Under the pieces are notes generated by a model. That model saw only the letters and a list, made by a program, of their open reading frames with translations, did no database searches and was not told the origin of the DNA. A DNA stretch of 64,000 nucleotides. Source: Armatimonadota bacterium (GTDB taxonomy: Bacteria; Armatimonadota; UBA10988). Numbering within the stretch: the stretch's first letter is position 1; each line of letters begins with the position of its first letter. The position numbers and the translations under genes were made by a program. Shown here in pieces: positions 1 through 8,883 of the stretch. The stretch lies in NCBI GenBank assembly GCA_016235455.1, contig JACRKZ010000129.1, forward strand, positions 1 to 64,000, read 5' to 3'.

Positions 1-824
1 GCCCGGTCAAACGCGGCGCCGCAAGGCACGGTCAGTCGCCAGTTGGCGGGCGGCTGTGGCCAGCCGGTGTCCGGCGTCCCGAGGACCTCGAACAGGCCCG
101 CGCCGGTGCGTGGTTGGCGCTCATCGCAGGCGAAGGCGAGCGCCTGCGCCGCGGTGCGCTGCCCGCGCCACGCCGCCGGGTCGAAAGCCGCGGCGCGGTC
201 GCCCTCAACGCCGACGGCCTCGACCCAGTATCGCCCGCCGTGGCGTCGCGACACGACCAGTTGGCCCGCACCGTCGGCCAGGTCGTAGCGCCATTGCTGG
301 CCAACGCCGGGGTCGTACTGGTAGTCCGGGTAGCCGATCAGGCCGGTCCGCGGGACCGCGGGCAGGTACTTGGGCACCAGGTCGGCCAAGGTGGCGGGCG
401 GCTCGCCATAGTCGCGCTCATAGGCGCGGACGGCGTCGATGAGCGGCTGCGAACGCCGGCCCAGGTCGTCGAGCCGCGCGAGTCGGACCGGGCTCACCCA
501 ATCAGCACCCCGCCCCGGTAGCCAGATCAGCACCGGCCAGGCCAAGCACAGCAGCAAGCCCGCCAGTCGCACGCGCCCGGGCGGCCGCCGGTCCATGTGC
601 CAGGCCACGGCCGCGGCCAGCGCCGTCAGCGGCATCACGATGACCAGCGTCAGGCCGCCCAGCAGCGGCCCCAAGTCCCACAGATCTCCGGCCCACGGAC
701 AAGCGGGACCGCGCAGCACCGGCAGGATCGGGCTCAGCACGCCCAGGAGCCCCGACCCAGTCACCAGCACCAGCCTCGTGCTGGCCAGTATGGCCTTGTT
801 CGGTCGCCACCCGGCGGTAGCCAT
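1..824 (-). CDS. Membrane protein with pilin-like DHG/LVPxYLP motif, paralog 6 of the array (C-terminus cut by window edge)
   Basis: This is the last-transcribed member of the six-gene array; its C-terminus runs off the left edge, leaving 274 codons. I translated it by hand from an ATG at 824-822. The N-terminal half has about three hydrophobic segments (for example LLGGLTLVIVMPLTALAAAV). A soluble domain follows with RRSQPLIDAVRAYERDYGEP, then LVPKYLPAVPRTGLIGYP, the signature shared with all the downstream paralogs. The later GLFEVLGTPDTGW segment matches the LGxPD block of the 914-1819 and 2624-3511 proteins. An 89-bp gap separates it from the preceding gene. Function is unknown. The motif resembles the C-terminal lollipop region of secretion pseudopilins, but no prepilin peptidase site is present. 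Confidence 0.8.
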   Translation of the reverse strand, partial: MATAGWRPNKAILASTRLVLVTGSGLLGVLSPILPVLRGPACPWAGDLWDLGPLLGGLTLVIVMPLTALAAAVAWHMDRRPPGRVRLAGLLLCLAWPVLIWLPGRGADWVSPVRLARLDDLGRRSQPLIDAVRAYERDYGEPPATLADLVPKYLPAVPRTGLIGYPDYQYDPGVGQQWRYDLADGAGQLVVSRRHGGRYWVEAVGVEGDRAAAFDPAAWRGQRTAAQALAFACDERQPRTGAGLFEVLGTPDTGWPQPPANWRLTVPCGAAFDR

Positions 825-913
825 CGCCTGTCATCCTTGTCTGTGCTCAGAGCGCCCCGGCAAGTCAGCGTTGTGACAGCCAGCACCGCCGGACCCGCCG
901 GCCGGCCGCTCGC

Positions 914-1819
914 TCAATAGTCGTACAGCCACCACCGCCCCAGTCGCCGCTCCCGCCCATCGGCGCTGGACTGGGGGTAGCGCTCGAACGGCACATACAG
1001 CACGCCGCGACCACGCCGGCCGGTGAAGACGGAGGCATCGAGCGACCACGCGCCCTCGGGTGGCGCATCGCGCCAGTCGGGCAGACCCAGCATCGACAGC
1101 GCGGTCAGGCGAGACAAGCCTTGCCGGCTCAGTTCGACAAAGGCGGCCGCCTGCGCCGGGCTGCGGTCACGTCGCCAGAGCCGCGGGTCGAACACTGCGC
1201 CAGCCACGCTCTGCGCGCCGATCAGCTCTGCGTCATGCAAGCGGCCGGCCAACCATAGGCACAGCTCTCCGCCACCAGCCAGCCGGTAGTGGTGGCGCCA
1301 GCCCGCGGATGGATCGTAGCCAAAGGCGCGGTCCCTAGGCGCTCCCGTGCTGGGCAGCCGCGGCAGGTAATCCGGTACCACCGCCGACAGTTTCCGCGGC
1401 GCCGCGCCGTGATCGCGCGTGTAGGCACGCAGCGCGGTGATCAGCGGTGCGGCCCGCTGGTCGACCCGCGCCAGCAGCGCTACCTGGCGACGCTCAGCCA
1501 GCCTTTCGAACCAATGCCCGCCGAGAGGGACCAGCAGCGCACAGGCCGCGCAGAGCGCCGCACCCGCGTAGCCGCGCGCCCTGCTTGCGCGGCCAGACCG
1601 CGCCGCGCTGAGCCACGAATGGGCCGCGACCACCGCGAGCGCCGGCAGCACCCCGACCACGACGCACCGCCCGAACAGCAGGCCCACGAAGGCCAACGGT
1701 CCACCGTCCCAGAGCAGCTCGCAGGCGACGGCGAGCAGGCTGAGCAAGCAGACTGACAGTAGCAGCAAGCTGACTGAGCCGGGCGCCCTTTGGCGAGGCC
1801 CCAACCGGGTGTCTTCCAT
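914..1819 (-). CDS. Membrane protein with pilin-like DHG/LVPxYLP motif, paralog 5
   Basis: About 301 residues. I chose the ATG at 1819-1817, which overlaps the TGA of the preceding gene by one base and has GGGAGG just upstream; a GTG one codon earlier is possible. Three or four hydrophobic segments fill roughly residues 15-110. The soluble part carries APLITALRAYTRDHG, VVPDYLPRLPSTGAP and a terminal block with LGLPDW, YVPFERYP and GRWWLYDY. The C-terminal block is closest to that of the 4255-5190 paralog (YLPTERYP, GRWAYVHE). It is translationally coupled to the 1819-2637 gene. No enzyme motif is visible. The membrane topology and function are inferred only from hydrophobicity and family resemblance. 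Confidence 0.85.
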   Translation of the reverse strand: MEDTRLGPRQRAPGSVSLLLLSVCLLSLLAVACELLWDGGPLAFVGLLFGRCVVVGVLPALAVVAAHSWLSAARSGRASRARGYAGAALCAACALLVPLGGHWFERLAERRQVALLARVDQRAAPLITALRAYTRDHGAAPRKLSAVVPDYLPRLPSTGAPRDRAFGYDPSAGWRHHYRLAGGGELCLWLAGRLHDAELIGAQSVAGAVFDPRLWRRDRSPAQAAAFVELSRQGLSRLTALSMLGLPDWRDAPPEGAWSLDASVFTGRRGRGVLYVPFERYPQSSADGRERRLGRWWLYDY

Positions 1820-2637
1820 CACGACCTCCCGTAGCCCCAGCGGCCGAAGATGGACCGGGTGCCGCGCGCCGGGTGCCGGGCCTCGAGCCAGTGCTCATCC
1901 AGGAGGCTGTCGCGCAGGTGCACGCCCAGCCGCCAGGAGGACAAGGACTCGACGGTGCTGGGCTGGCCCAGGCGCGCGGTGATCTGGGCGCGAGTCATGC
2001 CGTTGTTCGGACCTGGGCCGTGGTAGGTCTCTGTGGATGCAGGAGTAGTGAACTGCGCGACCCACGGCCTGCCGTCGGCCGAGCGCCAGGTGACGCGCTC
2101 GCCGTAGGCGCGGTAGTCGTACTCCGGGCAGGCGGGCCAGCCCGTGTGTGGCACGGCGGGCAGATAGGCCGGCACCAGCACCGTCAGCGTCGGCGGCACA
2201 TGGCCGTGGTCCGCGGTATACTGGTCCAGCACCGCCACTAGCGGGGCCGAGCGCCGAACCAGCCGCCACTCCGCCCGGGTGTCGCACCAGTTGACCAGCG
2301 GCACCACCGCCAGCCAGGCGGCCACGGCCAGCACCGGCACCACCGCGGCCCGGAGGGTGCGGACCCGGTCGCCGGTGGTGGCGACTCGCAGCACCGACAC
2401 CAGGCCAACCATCACCGCCAGCACGATGCCGGCACCCCTAGCGATGAAGCGGTCGATGAAGAAGCCGAACCGGTCGAGCTCCGCGCCAGGCTGGCCAAAG
2501 CCCGGCCACTGGCCCCACTGGCTAAGCAGCACCACACTCAGCGGCCACCACAGGCTGACCGCCAGACCCAGGCGCAGCCAGATCCCCTGGTCGGGGCCAA
2601 AGCTCTGACGCTGACCGCGCTGCCTAGTCTCGGACAT
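1819..2637 (-). CDS. Membrane protein with pilin-like motif, paralog 4 (FGP-W subtype)
   Basis: 272 residues from an ATG with GAGGTGG upstream. The N-terminus has QSFGPDQGIWLRLGLAVSLW, closely matching the QQFGPERTTWLWIGIALLLW of the 3486-4190 protein, so these two form a subtype distinct from the other four. Hydrophobic segments follow to about residue 125. The soluble domain reads APLVAVLDQYTADHGHVP, then LVPAYLPAVPHTGWP. The C-terminus ends in an FGRW block. It overlaps its upstream neighbour by 14 bases and its downstream neighbour by one, which argues for one co-translated transcript. Function is unknown. Confidence 0.85.
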   Translation of the reverse strand: MSETRQRGQRQSFGPDQGIWLRLGLAVSLWWPLSVVLLSQWGQWPGFGQPGAELDRFGFFIDRFIARGAGIVLAVMVGLVSVLRVATTGDRVRTLRAAVVPVLAVAAWLAVVPLVNWCDTRAEWRLVRRSAPLVAVLDQYTADHGHVPPTLTVLVPAYLPAVPHTGWPACPEYDYRAYGERVTWRSADGRPWVAQFTTPASTETYHGPGPNNGMTRAQITARLGQPSTVESLSSWRLGVHLRDSLLDEHWLEARHPARGTRSIFGRWGYGRS

Positions 2638-3511
2638 CGGTCCACCTCCCCACCTGCCCAGGCGCGCCGACAGCCTCGGCCGGCACGTAGCGCAGCGTCA
2701 ATCGGCTGGGCATGGGCATCGCCAGGCTGAGCGACCACGTAGCCTCGTCGGGTCCATTGCCGGCGTCGGGCACGCCCAGCATGGCCACGAGGGCGCGGAG
2801 CCCGTAGTGGCCCTCGACGTCGCGCGCAAAGGCCAGCCCCTGGCCCACCGGCCGTCCTCGGCGCCAGGCCATTGCGTCGAAGTGCGCCACGGGCGTGCCC
2901 TCGACGCCGACCACCTTCCCCAGAGCCCGGCCGCCAGAGATATCGAGCCGCAACGCGCCCCGGCTCAGCCGGTAGACCAGCGTGCGGGCGGCTGCGTTGT
3001 AGCGCAACACCGCGCCGCGGAGCAGTGCTGGACCGGGCTCGCTGGCCAGGTAAGCCGGCACCAGGTCGCTCAGCTCCTTCGGCGGCTGGCCATGGTCGCG
3101 CTGATACGCCGCGAGCGCATCGACCACCGGGGCGAGGCGCGGGGTGAGCGCCCAAAGCCGGCGGTGCTGGACACGCTCCACCACTCTGTCCACCACCGGA
3201 GCCGCCAGGCCGGCCAGCAGGGCCAACATCAGGCACACGGCCGCACCCAGCCGCCGGATGCGCGCCGGCCAGCGTTGGTCCAACAGCCAGGCGCCTGCGG
3301 CCACGGCGGTCAGCGGCGGCACCGCCAGCCACAAGGTCATCATGGCAGTGAGATCGCACAGGCCGTGCCCGCCTACGGCCGCCAGACGCCCCAGCAACCC
3401 AGAGCCCACCGCGCCGGCGAGCAGGAGCATTGGCAGCCAGACCGGGTCCTGCCGCGCGATCGGCCGCCATGCAGCCGAGGCTCGCTCAGTCAAAGTCGTG
3501 GTAGTAGACAT
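2624..3511 (-). CDS. Membrane protein with pilin-like motif, paralog 3
   Basis: 295 residues when started at the ATG 3511-3509 (MSTTTTLTERASAAW), which has GGAG about nine bases upstream. The open frame continues further upstream, but that extension is arginine-rich shadow of the neighbouring gene. Hydrophobic segments occupy about residues 28-130. The shared motif is APVVDALAAYQRDHGQPP then LVPAYLASEPGPA, where the usual P-x-TG is degenerate. The distal block has AMLGVPDAG and ATWSLSLAM, then GRWTDVRD. It overlaps the upstream gene by 26 bases. Function is not recognised. Confidence 0.82.
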   Translation of the reverse strand: MSTTTTLTERASAAWRPIARQDPVWLPMLLLAGAVGSGLLGRLAAVGGHGLCDLTAMMTLWLAVPPLTAVAAGAWLLDQRWPARIRRLGAAVCLMLALLAGLAAPVVDRVVERVQHRRLWALTPRLAPVVDALAAYQRDHGQPPKELSDLVPAYLASEPGPALLRGAVLRYNAAARTLVYRLSRGALRLDISGGRALGKVVGVEGTPVAHFDAMAWRRGRPVGQGLAFARDVEGHYGLRALVAMLGVPDAGNGPDEATWSLSLAMPMPSRLTLRYVPAEAVGAPGQVGRWTDVRD

Positions 3512-4190
3512 CCGGGTTGCTCCAGCGACCGAACGGCGCCTGAGTAGCGAAATAGGAACGAGCACGCAGGCTGTTGTTGAAGTCCTTGACCCGCAGCGTC
3601 CAGCAGCGGAGCGGGTCGGTCTGGGCACGGTGCGCGGGCGAACCATGCGCCCAATACGCGAACCGGGGATAGCCGGGCCAGCCCGTGCCGGGCACGGCCG
3701 GCAGGTAGGCGGGCACCAACTCCGCTAACGACAGCGGCGCATGGCCATGCTCGGCGGTGAAGCGGTCCAGGGCGGCGATGAGCGGCTCGGAACGCCGCGT
3801 CATGGCCTGAACACTGCGCTGATCGAGCCACCGCAGGGCCGGGTCGACCAGCAGGCACTCGCCGGCATAGACCAGCCCGCACAGCACCAGCATCCGGCCC
3901 TGCCGCGGGGACCGGGCCGACCGCACGCCGTGCACGCCGGCGACGACCAGTGCCGGCACGATGAACCAGCCCAGCGACCAGGAGAGGATGACTGACAGCA
4001 CGCCCATGGTGCGCGCGCCGGCTGACCAGCCGCCGGCCGACGCCGCATGGAACGGCCACTGCGCCATGATCAGCGCACCCACGGGCGCCCAGAGCAGCAG
4101 GGCGATGCCGATCCACAGCCAGGTGGTGCGTTCGGGGCCGAACTGCTGTCGCGTAACGTGCGCGCGGCGCTTCTCGCGATGTTCGGACAT
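3486..4190 (-). CDS. Membrane protein with pilin-like motif, paralog 2 (FGP-W subtype)
   Basis: 234 residues from the ATG at 4190-4188 (MSEHREKRRAHVTRQQ), with GGGGAG at good spacing; a longer start at 4214 lacks this support. The N-terminal QQFGPERTTWLWIGIAL matches paralog 4. Three hydrophobic segments lie before the soluble domain, which reads EPLIAALDRFTAEHGHAP and LVPAYLPAVPGTGWPGYP. It ends in FGRWSNPDVYYHDFD. It is the shortest member of the array because the distal block is reduced. The preceding gene lies 64 bases upstream and the next overlaps it. Function is unknown. Confidence 0.83.
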   Translation of the reverse strand: MSEHREKRRAHVTRQQFGPERTTWLWIGIALLLWAPVGALIMAQWPFHAASAGGWSAGARTMGVLSVILSWSLGWFIVPALVVAGVHGVRSARSPRQGRMLVLCGLVYAGECLLVDPALRWLDQRSVQAMTRRSEPLIAALDRFTAEHGHAPLSLAELVPAYLPAVPGTGWPGYPRFAYWAHGSPAHRAQTDPLRCWTLRVKDFNNSLRARSYFATQAPFGRWSNPDVYYHDFD

Positions 4191-4254
4191 GGCACGGCTC
4201 CCCTCTGCCTGCATCGTTCCCGCGCCGGCGCGGCCTCAAACCAGTCGGCCGCGA

Positions 4255-5190
4255 CTACTCGTGGACATACGCCCACCGGCCTGCCCGCTCGATTTCGCCA
4301 CCATGCGCGTACCGCGGGTAGCGCTCGGTGGGCAGGTAGTAGAACTGGTCGAAGCCGAGCCCGAGCGTGCAGTCGACCACCAGCCGCCAAGCGCCCTCGG
4401 CGGGCGGCGCCTCGGCGTCGGCGGGCGGCAGGCCGAGGCGACACGTGTGCGTGGCGTGCCAGCTCGGGTCGTGGCGCCAGCAGTCGGCGAAGGCACGCTT
4501 GAGTGGACGCCTGCCCGACGCGACCCAAGCAGGTCCCGGCGTGATGCGCGACCATAATGGCCAGCCGCCATCCTCGTACAGCTCCAGGACGTTGCCGTCG
4601 TCGAGCTGCCAGCGCTCCACCACGCTGTTCGCGGGCTCGTAGCGCCACTGCGGATAGCCCACCAGCCCCGTGCCCGGCACGGCCGGCAGATAGCGCGGCA
4701 CCAGCGCGGCCAAGCTCGGTGCCGACTGACCGTGGTCGCGGTGGTAGGCCCGCAGCGCCTCGACCAGCGGCCGCGCGCGGCCGGCGGCTCGTTCAAACCC
4801 GGCCATGCGCGCCTCGTCGACCGACGACAGGACCGCCCAGGTCCCCACGGCGACGAACGCCGCCGCGGCAGCGCAGGACGCCGCCGCCGCCACGCGTGGC
4901 ACCAGGCGCAGGCCGCTCGCCGTGCCATACAGCGCGGCCAACAGCAACCAGCCCAGCGGCATCAGCAGCAGGCCCAGGCCGGCGCCGGGCAGGATCGCCA
5001 GGCTGGCCCAAGCCCTGCTAGCCGCCCACGGCTGGCCGTCCTGGGTCGGCAGGAGTACAACGAGGGGCAGCGGCACAGCCACAAGGCTGACCGGCAGCAA
5101 CACCAGCAGAGCCAGAGCCAGCAGCGGCACCACCACCGGTGGCCGCGTCGGCCTCGAGCCGAACCGTCGCCGTCCGAGCGCCAAGGCCAT
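4255..5190 (-). CDS. Membrane protein with pilin-like motif, paralog 1 (first in operon)
   Basis: 311 residues from the ATG at 5190-5188 (MALALGRRRFGSRP), preceded by GAGGGG; the open frame extends 33 codons further but with weak support. It has strongly hydrophobic stretches at about residues 20-45, 58-85 and 95-125. A soluble domain follows with RPLVEALRAYHRDHGQSAP and LVPRYLPAVPGTGLVGYP. A C-terminal region has GAWRLVVDCTLG and FYYLPTERYPRYA. It is the promoter-proximal gene of the six-paralog operon and is divergent from the prepilin gene at 5446. No catalytic motif is seen. Confidence 0.82.
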   Translation of the reverse strand: MALALGRRRFGSRPTRPPVVVPLLALALLVLLPVSLVAVPLPLVVLLPTQDGQPWAASRAWASLAILPGAGLGLLLMPLGWLLLAALYGTASGLRLVPRVAAAASCAAAAAFVAVGTWAVLSSVDEARMAGFERAAGRARPLVEALRAYHRDHGQSAPSLAALVPRYLPAVPGTGLVGYPQWRYEPANSVVERWQLDDGNVLELYEDGGWPLWSRITPGPAWVASGRRPLKRAFADCWRHDPSWHATHTCRLGLPPADAEAPPAEGAWRLVVDCTLGLGFDQFYYLPTERYPRYAHGGEIERAGRWAYVHE

Positions 5191-5445
5191 GAGAGACCCC
5201 TCTGGGGCCATGGTTCCCTGGGCCAGCGCACACCAAACGGCGCCCGCCGCGCCAGACCGCCCGCCGGTCCAGCAAACGAGTGGCGCCACATGCCGGCCAC
5301 ACAGCCAGCAATCCCAGTGTGACGGTCAGGTGTCAATGTGATATCATTACCATTGCGCATTGAATTGACGCAAGAGACATCCATCTCATATTGTGACGAT
5401 TCGGCGATACGATTGCACGGTAAACGTGCCAGGAGACCCTAGGTA
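5191..5445. promoter_or_regulatory. Divergent intergenic region between paralog array and prepilin
   Basis: About 255 bases with no gene. It is more A/T-rich than the surroundings near 5340-5400. It should hold the promoter of the leftward six-gene array and that of the rightward prepilin. The only convincing promoter I see is the rightward one, listed separately. The leftward promoter is not obvious by eye. Confidence 0.5.
5365..5394 (+). promoter_or_regulatory. Putative sigma-70-type promoter of the prepilin gene
   Basis: TTGACG at 5365-5370 and TATTGT at 5389-5394 are separated by 18 bases and lie about 50 bases upstream of the prepilin start. The match to the -35 and -10 consensus is good in an otherwise GC-rich region. 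No transcript start is known, so this is inference. Confidence 0.5.
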
Positions 5446-6123
<678 letters not shown>

Positions 6124-6145
6124 GCAACTCGCCGCAAGGCTAGCG

Positions 6146-6175
6146 ACAGCGGGCGCCCTACGGGGCGCCCGTTGT
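6146..6175 (+). terminator. Stem-loop with UACG tetraloop between prepilin and mutS
   Basis: A 13-bp stem, with one G-U pair, encloses a TACG loop. That gives a UNCG-class tetraloop, which is exceptionally stable in RNA. A short GTTTG tract follows. It lies between two converging genes and can terminate transcription from both sides. Confidence 0.75.
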
Positions 6176-6183
6176 GGTTTGGG

Positions 6184-8811
6184 TCACCCACCCCGCGCCA
6201 ACTGCTGCAGTTCGTACAGTCGGTTGATGGCCTCGATCGGCGTCAAGCGCATGACATCGAGCGCACGTAACGCCTCCAGCGCCGGGTTCTCGGGCTCGGG
6301 CTCGATGAAGAGACTAAGCTGCGCGGGCTGGAACTCGGGCGCCTCGGGCACCCCGCTGGGGTCGCGTCGGTCGCGTTCCAAGCTGTCGAGGATCTGTTGC
6401 GCGCGGCGGATGGTCCATTGCGGCAGGCCCGCCAGCCGCGCCACCTCGATACCGTAGCTGCGGTCGGTGCCGCCGGGCTCGATGCGATGCAGGAAATGCA
6501 CGCCGCGCTGATCCTCGGTCACCGCCACGCGGTAGTTGCTGACCCGCGCCAGGCGCTCCTCGAGCGCGTTGAGGTCGTGGTAGTGCGTGGCGAACAGCGT
6601 CTTGGCGCCGGAGCGCTCGCGGTCGTGCAGGTACTCCACCACGGCCCAGGCGATGCTCATGCCGTCATACGTGCTGGTGCCGCGGCCGATCTCATCGAGC
6701 ACCACCAGGCTGCGTCGCGTGGCGTTGTGCAGGATGTTGGCCGTCTCGGTCATCTCCACCATGAAGGTCGACTGGCCGGTGGCCAGGTCGTCCTGGGCGC
6801 CGACGCGGGTGAAGATGCGGTCGACCACGCCGATCTCGGCACTGTCGGCCGGCACGTACGAGCCGAGTTGGGCCATCAGCGTGATCAGGGCCACCTGCCG
6901 CAGGTAGGTGCTCTTGCCGGCCATGTTGGGGCCAGTGATGATGTGGATCTGGCTGGTGCGCGTGTCGAGCCCGGTGTCGTTGGGCACGAACGAGTGCTCG
7001 GGCCGTGTTGCCTCGACGATGGGATGGCGGCCATTGCGGATGGTCAGCACATCGCGCTCATCGACCACGGGCCGCGTGTAGCCGCGCTCGGCGGCGATGT
7101 GCGCCAGCGCGCCGTAGACATCGGCTTCGGCCAGCGCGCGCGCCGTGGTCAGGATGGGCTCGGCGTGTTCGGCCACCGTGGCTCGCACCTGGCCGAACAG
7201 CTCGGCCTCCAGCGCGGCCAGGCGCTCCTCGGCGCCCAGCACCTTGGATTCATACTCCTTGAGCTCGGGCGAGATGTAGCGCTCGGCGTTGGCCAGCGTC
7301 TGCTTGCGAATGTAGCGATCCGGCACCAGGTGCACGTTCGAGCGGGTGACTTCGAGGTAGTAGCCAAAGACCTGGTTGAAGCCGACCTTGAGGTTGCCGA
7401 TGCCCGTCGCGGCGCGTTCGGTGGCTTCCAGATCGGTGATCCAGCCCTTGCCCTGGCTGGCGATCGCGCGCAGTTCGTCCAGGTCTGGGCTGTAGCCAGG
7501 GCGGATGGCGCCGCCGTCCTTGAGCTGCGGCGGCGGGTCATCGCTCAGCGCTCGATCGAGCAGCGTCACCAACTCGCCCAGGTCGACCATCTCACCCGCC
7601 AGCTCGGCCATGCGTCGCGCGGGCAGGTCGGCCAGGAGGAGCTGCACCTCGGGCAGGCGGCGCAGGCCCTCGCGCAACGCCACCAGGTCGCGCGGCAAGG
7701 CGCGGTTGGTGACTGCCTTGGTGACCAGGCGCTCCAGATCGGAGACGCGCCGGAGTTCCGTGCGCACATCCTCGCGGCCGATGACATCGCCGAACAGGCA
7801 GTTGACCGCATCGAGCCGCCGGCCGATGGCCTCGGCGTTGACCAGCGGCCGCACCAGCCAGGAGCGCAGCAGCCGCGCGCCCATGGGCGTCTGCGTGGCG
7901 TCGAGCAGCCACAGCAGCGTGCCGAACCCGGCCTGGCCTTCGCGTAGCGTGGTGACCAGCTCGAGGTTGCGCCGCGTGGCCGCGTCCAGCGTCATGTAGT
8001 CGCCGGTGGTGTAGGTGGCCAGCGTGGTGAGCTGCGCGGCCACCGCGCGCTGGGTCTCGTGAACGTACCGGAGCAGTGTCGCTGCCGCCGCCACCGCCAA
8101 CGGCCGCTGCGCCAGGCCCAGCCCGCGCAGGTCGCCGATGCCAAAATGGCGGCAGAGCACCTCCTCAGCGCTCTGCGTAGTGCTCTCGCCTGGCTCCACC
8201 TCGGTCACCGCGGCGCCCACGCGAGCGATGATGGTGTCCTTGACCGTGGGCGTGGTCTGCATGGAGAACGGCCAGAGCACCTCCGCGGGCTGCAGCCGCT
8301 CCAACTCGTCGATCAGCCCACGCAGAGCATGGTCGCCGGCGAACTCGGTGACCAGGAACTCGCCGGTGGAGACGTCACCGACGGCCAGCGCATAGGCTCG
8401 CGGCCCGTCGGCCAGCGCCACCAGGTAGTTGTTGGCCCGCTGGTCGAGCAGCGCGTCCTCGGTGACCGTGCCGGGGGTGATGACGCGCACCACGTCGCGC
8501 TTGACCAGACCTTTGGCCAGCGCGGCATCCTCGGTCTGCTCGACCACCGCCGCACGCAGGCCCTGGCGCATGAGCCGGGGCACATAGCGGTCCAGCGCAT
8601 GGTGGGGCAGGCCGCACATGGGCACGCGAATGCCCTTGCCCATGTCGCGGCTGGTCAGCGTCAACTCCAGCGCGCGGCTGGCCTGCTCGGCGTCGGACTC
8701 GAACAGCTCATAGAAGTCGCCCAGCCGGAACAGCAGCAGCACACCGGGGTGCCGCGATTTGAGCTCGCGGTACTGGCGCAGCATGGGGGGCAGTTTGGCC
8801 AGGTCGGACAT
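6184..8811 (-). CDS. mutS: DNA mismatch repair protein MutS
   Basis: 875 residues when started at the ATG 8811-8809 (MSDLAKLPPMLRQYRELK); a TTG 12 codons upstream also opens the frame. MutS recognises base mismatches and small loops and recruits MutL. The mismatch-recognition domain I is complete, with the Phe-x-Glu motif visible as GDFYELFESD (about residues 35-45). The connector, lever and clamp domains follow. The C-terminal ABC-type ATPase has Walker A GPNMAGKSTYLRQ and Walker B with DEIGRGTSTYDG, then a FATHYHDL switch. Length is typical of MutS1. No mutL is in the window. It ends near the terminator shared with the prepilin gene. Confidence 0.97.
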   Translation of the reverse strand: MSDLAKLPPMLRQYRELKSRHPGVLLLFRLGDFYELFESDAEQASRALELTLTSRDMGKGIRVPMCGLPHHALDRYVPRLMRQGLRAAVVEQTEDAALAKGLVKRDVVRVITPGTVTEDALLDQRANNYLVALADGPRAYALAVGDVSTGEFLVTEFAGDHALRGLIDELERLQPAEVLWPFSMQTTPTVKDTIIARVGAAVTEVEPGESTTQSAEEVLCRHFGIGDLRGLGLAQRPLAVAAAATLLRYVHETQRAVAAQLTTLATYTTGDYMTLDAATRRNLELVTTLREGQAGFGTLLWLLDATQTPMGARLLRSWLVRPLVNAEAIGRRLDAVNCLFGDVIGREDVRTELRRVSDLERLVTKAVTNRALPRDLVALREGLRRLPEVQLLLADLPARRMAELAGEMVDLGELVTLLDRALSDDPPPQLKDGGAIRPGYSPDLDELRAIASQGKGWITDLEATERAATGIGNLKVGFNQVFGYYLEVTRSNVHLVPDRYIRKQTLANAERYISPELKEYESKVLGAEERLAALEAELFGQVRATVAEHAEPILTTARALAEADVYGALAHIAAERGYTRPVVDERDVLTIRNGRHPIVEATRPEHSFVPNDTGLDTRTSQIHIITGPNMAGKSTYLRQVALITLMAQLGSYVPADSAEIGVVDRIFTRVGAQDDLATGQSTFMVEMTETANILHNATRRSLVVLDEIGRGTSTYDGMSIAWAVVEYLHDRERSGAKTLFATHYHDLNALEERLARVSNYRVAVTEDQRGVHFLHRIEPGGTDRSYGIEVARLAGLPQWTIRRAQQILDSLERDRRDPSGVPEAPEFQPAQLSLFIEPEPENPALEALRALDVMRLTPIEAINRLYELQQLARGG

Positions 8812-8883
8812 GCGGGCAAGGGTAGCATCGGCGGCCGGTTGCGGCAAGGCGGTGTGCCGGCCGCCGATGCGCCCGAGCCCTGC

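Noticed and set aside
6397..7947. A 516-codon plus-strand frame within mutS
   Set aside because: MutS motifs are all on the minus strand in another frame.
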